Shown here in pieces: positions 61,501 to 64,000 of a stretch of 64,000 nt of DNA. The position numbers and the translations under genes are program-made. This DNA comes from Burkholderia sp. FERM BP-3421 (GTDB lineage: Bacteria; Pseudomonadota; Gammaproteobacteria; Burkholderiales; Burkholderiaceae). The notes beneath the pieces are model-generated. The model was not told the DNA's origin, made no database searches, and saw only the letters and a list, made by a program, of their open reading frames with translations. The DNA is taken from positions 310,001 through 374,000 of the forward strand of contig NZ_CP117781.1 of NCBI RefSeq assembly GCF_028657905.1, written 5' to 3'. Position 1 is the stretch's first letter. Each line of letters opens with the position of its first letter.

Positions 61501-61661
61501 ATCGCTTCGTGGCGGCGCGTCCCGACGGCCGGATGCTGATGCAGATGCAGGACGTGACGGGCGTCGTGATCGGCTACGTGCACCGCGTGACGGGCATCTA
61601 CGCGACCCGCGCCGAAGTCGAGGCGGTGGTGGCGGCGGCGGCCGAGCGGGTCGTCGCATGA
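55515..61661 (+). CDS. Multidomain synthase: FabL-like reductase - KS - CLF-like KS - KR - DH
   Basis: This 2048-residue protein has, in order: a FabL-like enoyl reductase (residues ~5-265; TGGAKNVG, active-site Tyr-x6-Lys in NYLVVGTAKAA); a repeat-rich linker (280-321); a ketosynthase (~356-810) with DTACSSS (C557), HATGT (H691) and GH (H727); a KS-like domain (~825-1140) with His1002 where the Cys belongs, as in chain-length factors; a ketoreductase (~1420-1715; GGARGIT, Tyr1618 in YAAGND); and a double-hotdog dehydratase (~1735-2035; H1757/H1758, D1933). The parts recall PfaA/PfaC or HglE and enediyne synthases. The order, and the fused FabL domain, are unlike any I know. It overlaps the P450 gene by 4 bases. 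Confidence 0.85.
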   Translation: MSNAYLKGKRVLVTGGAKNVGKAICRRFAEAGADVIVNFFHSLDASRQTVEELRALGVTVDVMRASVAQPAQVDRMFDEIEAKYGRLDILVNNAASGALLGVDDIAAEHFDRALDTNLKGAFWCARRAARLMARAGGGAIVNVSSVGSTLVPANYLVVGTAKAALESLTRYLAVEYAELGIRVNGASSTLIDGDVAAQFPDPDNTKRSSIAATPLGRLATAEDLADVVLFLASDAARWVTGQVVVADGGLSLCSEGLSPRREWTKAAAGSGANVHRANGSSAASAASAASAASAASAASAASATQATQATQATQATQATRAEPVIAGNPPPAANAAAPSPGVAVPAAHDTPDDGDAIAVVGMGLALPGANDPQAFWQALLDGPELFGNVPPDRWDYRSFYSPDPAAEDKSYQSRSVFIERFAPEAALRAELDAGAAPRELTTLWLRHALRQALAGVRIRVGDRASFVVGYTADGSQHLEEGMVLAGLRERLRAVLDDEDATPAERADLAARIDAVLRTRYARGAGELAEFFPHRVGANAMRGVLPDDAEYMMVDTACSSSLYSVDLGIKGLLLGKHDVVACGGAFALAPRGSILFSKLHGLSRSGEVRPLDAACDGVLFADGAGVVILKRLKRALADGDRVLGVLKGFGSSSDGKGKAIYAPNSAGQSIAIRRAYEPAEAGRDLPDWVVAHATGTPAGDLAEFQSLREMIRRDRPVQVTSNKSLVGHTGWAAGVVSLIQVLLALEHGRIPPQHRFSAPPREFELETSGFTIPRAPVDWPPRADSPRVAAVSGFGFGGTNGHLIVSEYRPDLPMAVRAAPARREPLAIVAWSAKFPGLDDDAAVTRWLAGEGPAPRASFGLSYPLPGFDRVRMPPAVLRALDRCQLMALDAAHELRERVAAFWRDHADTIGIVMGHMGPTRNAALYASRCYLDDIATALRADPRTAAQPRLDALLGRLADATRALVPPTTENAFPGMMPNVIPARVANYHDLHGMNMTVDAGHASTLAAFEVAARVLRSGELDMVLVGGINGNSAEEVQPAFDRPLAEGVVLFAVTTGARAEAAGLPVLAWVDSETSAGVGARPALRDADGRTVTYAGAEAALAILRALVGTEPAASVSFGNDGDRTRFGVRLDRHAPPAAGFASAARADASTSFAPPTVKPTPTPPLPAGVEPARSPLPAALRATAVAADGEPLGVTRYRIDLCDAPWHAGAGPIAFLPPACVVVTDAPELLDGLPMPADLVVLSTRPGSLPGVRLYVVAPRDERALAGLLPAGARHVRVLSSLGASRLPAGRAAPPAPERLALHDLAFLALKQCYDDVAAEGSCLALLLDATTEGVLHPDAGMFSGLVKALAIELPNARALAVFTDRGDPRGAIAQAEHESGARQLLPVVVLDGARRLTPRVTEEAGALPADGLARLGPDSVVVAVGGARGITAELMKAVAQHFRPTLYLIGSSALDAYGPDVFAGSDEAFARRRPDYIREQKARHPSLPLPVIIKAFERQVEARAARRNLDVMKSYCGPHKVRYLRADVLDADSVRAAVQRIVAGGQPVDLVVNAAGLNRSASVQVKSFDDFVAVRDIKIRGYWNLRDAFADAPPRAWCNFGSFIGLTGQAGETDYAAGNDFLNTQASDRHARLGQDEFTIGWTLWRSVGLGANPVTRAFLEKSGLFTSMRTAEGIHHFLREINLAGRAPNSVHLGAAERRAIDAHLPAFFEPNAPAHAQPGRHDFYLGREVARSDDSVTFERIFDLRTDAYLQHHVVNRFATLPGTFVPELAAEAALRLAPGLHVVGFRNASFRHFLRVYDTTRPSAKRIHARLAGRDGDALVVAVRITGDVLAPTGQVLVRDKLHFEIDALLAPHHARAPLWPAQADDAWQPVPDPYHFAAAPVRLSGPFVSTTDTGVGAAGKTARYQLNVAPDDPVFSRFAIPSILLDGLARVAVLNPVGGDYIPLAAPVSIGRIDLYEDGNDIELAHRYARIDLSATPREFALEGGHGGNRFVAARPDGRMLMQMQDVTGVVIGYVHRVTGIYATRAEVEAVVAAAAERVVA
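56352..56477 (+). repeat. In-frame 9-bp minisatellites in the linker of the synthase
   Basis: Eight units of GCTTCGGCT-type (56352-56423, first and last variant, encoding Ala-Ser-Ala) are followed by five perfect units of ACCCAGGCA (56424-56468, Thr-Gln-Ala) and a variant. Both units are 9 bp and in frame, so copy-number change would alter linker length without frameshift. They separate the FabL-like domain from the KS. Confidence 0.9.
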
Positions 61662-64000
61662 GCCGGCCGCGCCTCGCCCCCGGTCCGCGCGGCAGCCTGT
61701 TGATGGGCAATCTGGCCGAGTACAAGCACAACCCGATCACGATGCTGCTGCGGCTGCAGCAGCAGTACGGCGATGTCGTGCGCAACCGGCTCGGGCCGTT
61801 CCTCACGCATGCGCTCGCGCATCCCGAGCACGTGCAGCACGTGCTGCAGGACAATCACCGCAACTACGTGCGCGGCCGCTTCTACGACAACTTCAAGCTG
61901 TTCTTCGGCGACGGCCTGCTGACGACCGACGGCGAGTTCTGGCGCCGCCACCGGCGCGCGGTGCAGCCGTTGTTCCACAAGAAGCAGGTGGAGGCGCACG
62001 CGGCGGCGGTCGGCGATGCGGCGCTCGCGCTCGCGAACCGCTGGAGCGCGCTGCCGCCCGGCGAATCGGTCGACGTGGTCGAGGACATGATGCACCTGAG
62101 CCTGCGCATGCTCGGCCTCATGGTGTTCAACACCGACATCTCGACGCACGCGGAGCAGGTGGGGCCGGCGGTGCGCTTCGGCATCCAGGCGATGATGCCG
62201 CAGGGCAACCTGAACGACTTCATTCCGCGTTGGGCGCCGACGCGGTTCAATCGCCGCATCGCGCTCGCGCGGCGCGGCATCGATTCGATCGTCGCGCGCA
62301 TCATCGCCGATCATCGCGAGGCGCGCTGCGAGGCGAGCGACGTGATCTCGCTGCTGCTCAACGCGCGCGACCCGGACACCGACGTGCCGTTCACGCAGCA
62401 GGAGGTGCACGACGAGGTGATGACGGTGTTCCTCGCCGGCCACGAGACGACGGGCACCGGTCTCGCCTGGGCGCTGTACGCGCTCGCGCAGCATCCGGCC
62501 GTGCTGCGCAATCTGCGCGACGAGCTGGATGCGCGGCTCGGCGGCCGCGCGCCCGGTGCGCAGGACTTCGAGCAGCTGCCGTACCTGTCGCAGGTGGTCG
62601 ACGAGGTGCTGCGCGTCTATCCGCCGATCTGGGGCTTCACGCGCGACCTCGTCGACGACGACGAGATCGGCGGCTATCACATCCCGGCGGGCTCGTCGGT
62701 GTTCATGTCGCCGTACGTCACGCATCGGCATCCGGCCTTCTGGCGCAATCCCGACGCGTTCGATCCGGACAATTTCGCGAGCGGCGCGACGACCCGCCAC
62801 AAGTACGTGTACTTCCCGTTCGGCGGCGGCATGCGCAAATGCATCGGGTTCCAGACCGCGCTGCTGCAGATGCGGGTGCTGGTCGCGGTGGTCGCGCAGC
62901 ATTTCGATCTCAATGCGCTGCCCGGCCATCCGATCGAGCTAGGCGCGATGATTTCGCTGCGGCCCGTGCACGGCATCCGGCTCATCGTGAAGCCGCGCGA
63001 GCGGCGGCGCAGCCATCTCGAACAGGCGCGCGAGCAGGCGCTCGCGCGCGCCGCGCGGCCCGACGCCGGGTCGCCGGCGGACCGTGCCCGGCCCGCCGAT
63101 CCGGCCGCCGCGCCGCCGCTGCCGGCGCCGCCGTCCGCGCCGCGCCCCGCGACCGTGCCGGCGTGGCGCTACACCTGGCAGCCGGCGCCCGTCGAGCTGC
63201 CCCCCGAAAGCCCGTCGCCGCGCCTGAGCGGGCGGCGGATCGCGATCGTCAACGGGCGCGCCAGCACGGTCGAGCGGGTCGCGGCGGCGCTCGCGCGCAC
63301 CTGCGCGAAGGTCACGGTGTTCGCGCCCGAGCACGGCGTTGATCCGGCCGCCGCCGCCAAGGTGCTGGTCCACGCGGCCGGGCCGTTCGACGGGATCGTC
63401 GACCTGGGCGTCGAGGCGCCGTTCGCGCTCGACGCGGCCGACGCCTGGGAAGCGCCGATGCGGCGCAGCGTCGCGCTGCTGCAGGCCTGCTACGCGGACT
63501 GGGCGGCCGAGGAGGACACCGAGCGCTTGTTCTATCTCGCCGTCACCTGGATCGACGGCCTGATGGGCTACGGCGACGGCGGCGCGCAGCCGCTCGGCGG
63601 CTTGTGGGCCGGCCTCGCGAAAACGCTGCCGCAGGAGCTGCCGAACTGCAACGTGCGGGTGCTCGATGTGTCCGCCGACGAGATCCGCCGGGCCGACCAG
63701 CTGATCGCGCGCGAGCTGTATCGCTGGGGGCTGTACGAGATCGGCTATCAGCAGGGCCGGCGCTACACGCTGCAGGCGCGGCGTCATGAGCTGCCGCCGC
63801 TCGCGGTCGATACCGGGCCCGCGCTGGGGCCGGGCGACGTCGTGCTGTTCTCGGGCGGCGCGCGCGGCATCGGTTTGCTGTGCGCGCGGGCGCTGGCCTC
63901 CCAGACAGGCTGCACGGTGGTCGTCACGGGCCGCGAGCCGCTGGCCGACGGCAGCGAGGCGTGGCTCGCGCTCGACGACGACGCGTTCCGCCGCTACAGC
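61658..64000 (+). CDS. Cytochrome P450 - PKS ketoreductase fusion (3' end outside window)
   Basis: The frame is open from ATG 61658 to the right edge (781 codons). Residues ~1-450 are a complete class-E-type P450 with AGHETT (I-helix, ~260-265), EVLR (ExxR) and the heme loop FGGGMRKCIG (Cys395). A proline-rich linker (~465-505) leads to WRYTWQPAPVELP, a structural-KR-type region and LFSGGARGIGLL (~730-740), the start of a catalytic KR Rossmann domain. It would oxidise and reduce the product chain made by the neighbouring synthase. No redox partner for the P450 is visible. It is coupled to the synthase by an ATGA overlap. Confidence 0.85.
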   Translation, partial: MSRPRLAPGPRGSLLMGNLAEYKHNPITMLLRLQQQYGDVVRNRLGPFLTHALAHPEHVQHVLQDNHRNYVRGRFYDNFKLFFGDGLLTTDGEFWRRHRRAVQPLFHKKQVEAHAAAVGDAALALANRWSALPPGESVDVVEDMMHLSLRMLGLMVFNTDISTHAEQVGPAVRFGIQAMMPQGNLNDFIPRWAPTRFNRRIALARRGIDSIVARIIADHREARCEASDVISLLLNARDPDTDVPFTQQEVHDEVMTVFLAGHETTGTGLAWALYALAQHPAVLRNLRDELDARLGGRAPGAQDFEQLPYLSQVVDEVLRVYPPIWGFTRDLVDDDEIGGYHIPAGSSVFMSPYVTHRHPAFWRNPDAFDPDNFASGATTRHKYVYFPFGGGMRKCIGFQTALLQMRVLVAVVAQHFDLNALPGHPIELGAMISLRPVHGIRLIVKPRERRRSHLEQAREQALARAARPDAGSPADRARPADPAAAPPLPAPPSAPRPATVPAWRYTWQPAPVELPPESPSPRLSGRRIAIVNGRASTVERVAAALARTCAKVTVFAPEHGVDPAAAAKVLVHAAGPFDGIVDLGVEAPFALDAADAWEAPMRRSVALLQACYADWAAEEDTERLFYLAVTWIDGLMGYGDGGAQPLGGLWAGLAKTLPQELPNCNVRVLDVSADEIRRADQLIARELYRWGLYEIGYQQGRRYTLQARRHELPPLAVDTGPALGPGDVVLFSGGARGIGLLCARALASQTGCTVVVTGREPLADGSEAWLALDDDAFRRYS

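Noticed and set aside
56005..61583. Long minus-strand open frames opposite the synthase and hpn genes
   Set aside because: They are antisense frames created by high GC and third-position bias; the translations are Arg/Ala-rich with no domain.

Overview
The window is GC-rich (about 65-70% by eye) and reads as a Burkholderia secondary replicon (chromid, 'chromosome 2' type). It carries an iteron-bearing replication origin with an initiator gene, a parAB pair, six copies of a TTTATGCGCATAAA-type parS palindrome, and a typical Burkholderia gene set: adc-bdhA-patatin, tdh-kbl, dmlR/dmlA, a hopanoid cluster and DUF2252. Species cannot be fixed from sequence alone.

Layout. 1-25.5 kb is mainly metabolic and regulatory genes. 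In order these are the end of a siderophore-interacting reductase, a PAP2 phosphatase, the 3-hydroxybutyrate operon with an adc broken by an amber codon, a DUF5672 protein, a second MetRS with a leader/attenuator, PhzF, GST, dmlR/dmlA, an M14 deacylase, NTF2-like and TetR genes, GNAT, an orphan kdpA, tdh-kbl with a divergent XRE-cupin regulator, an SOS-box gene and DUF2252. 23.1-31.6 kb is the replication and segregation core: a degenerate and frameshifted tyrosine recombinase, a KfrA-like coiled-coil protein, about 1.3 kb of iterons, the Rep initiator, parB, parA, and parS sites interleaved with satellites including 39 copies of CGGCA. 31.6-41.9 kb holds an ArsC-like protein, GntP, an IS110 remnant, an ECF sigma/zinc-finger pair, an FMN reductase, a hybrid histidine kinase, and a CheY - CheC/X-like - diguanylate cyclase operon. 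42.1-53.4 kb is a hopanoid region (hpnD, hpnE, shc, hpnG, then mlaA and hpnN on the other strand) interrupted by a deletion scar and an aminotransferase gene.

53.9 kb to the right edge is an accessory biosynthetic locus. It has an AT-ACP protein, a 2048-residue protein ordered FabL-like reductase - KS - KS-like chain-length-factor - KR - DH, and a protein in which a complete cytochrome P450 is fused to a PKS-type ketoreductase; this last gene runs off the window. The parts resemble polyunsaturated-fatty-acid, heterocyst-glycolipid and enediyne iterative synthases, but I do not recognise this arrangement as a described system.

The second unusual signal is that 17-bp iterons (GGTGARNNTTTTCGGGA-like) are not confined to the origin. 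Single and paired copies occur at about 1.9, 8.4, 10.2, 12.6 and 24.2 kb, all in the orientation opposite to the origin cluster. One more lies inside hpnD at 42.5 kb, where it coincides with rare codons. This suggests a dispersed Rep-binding, copy-control or transcriptional network around the chromid origin.
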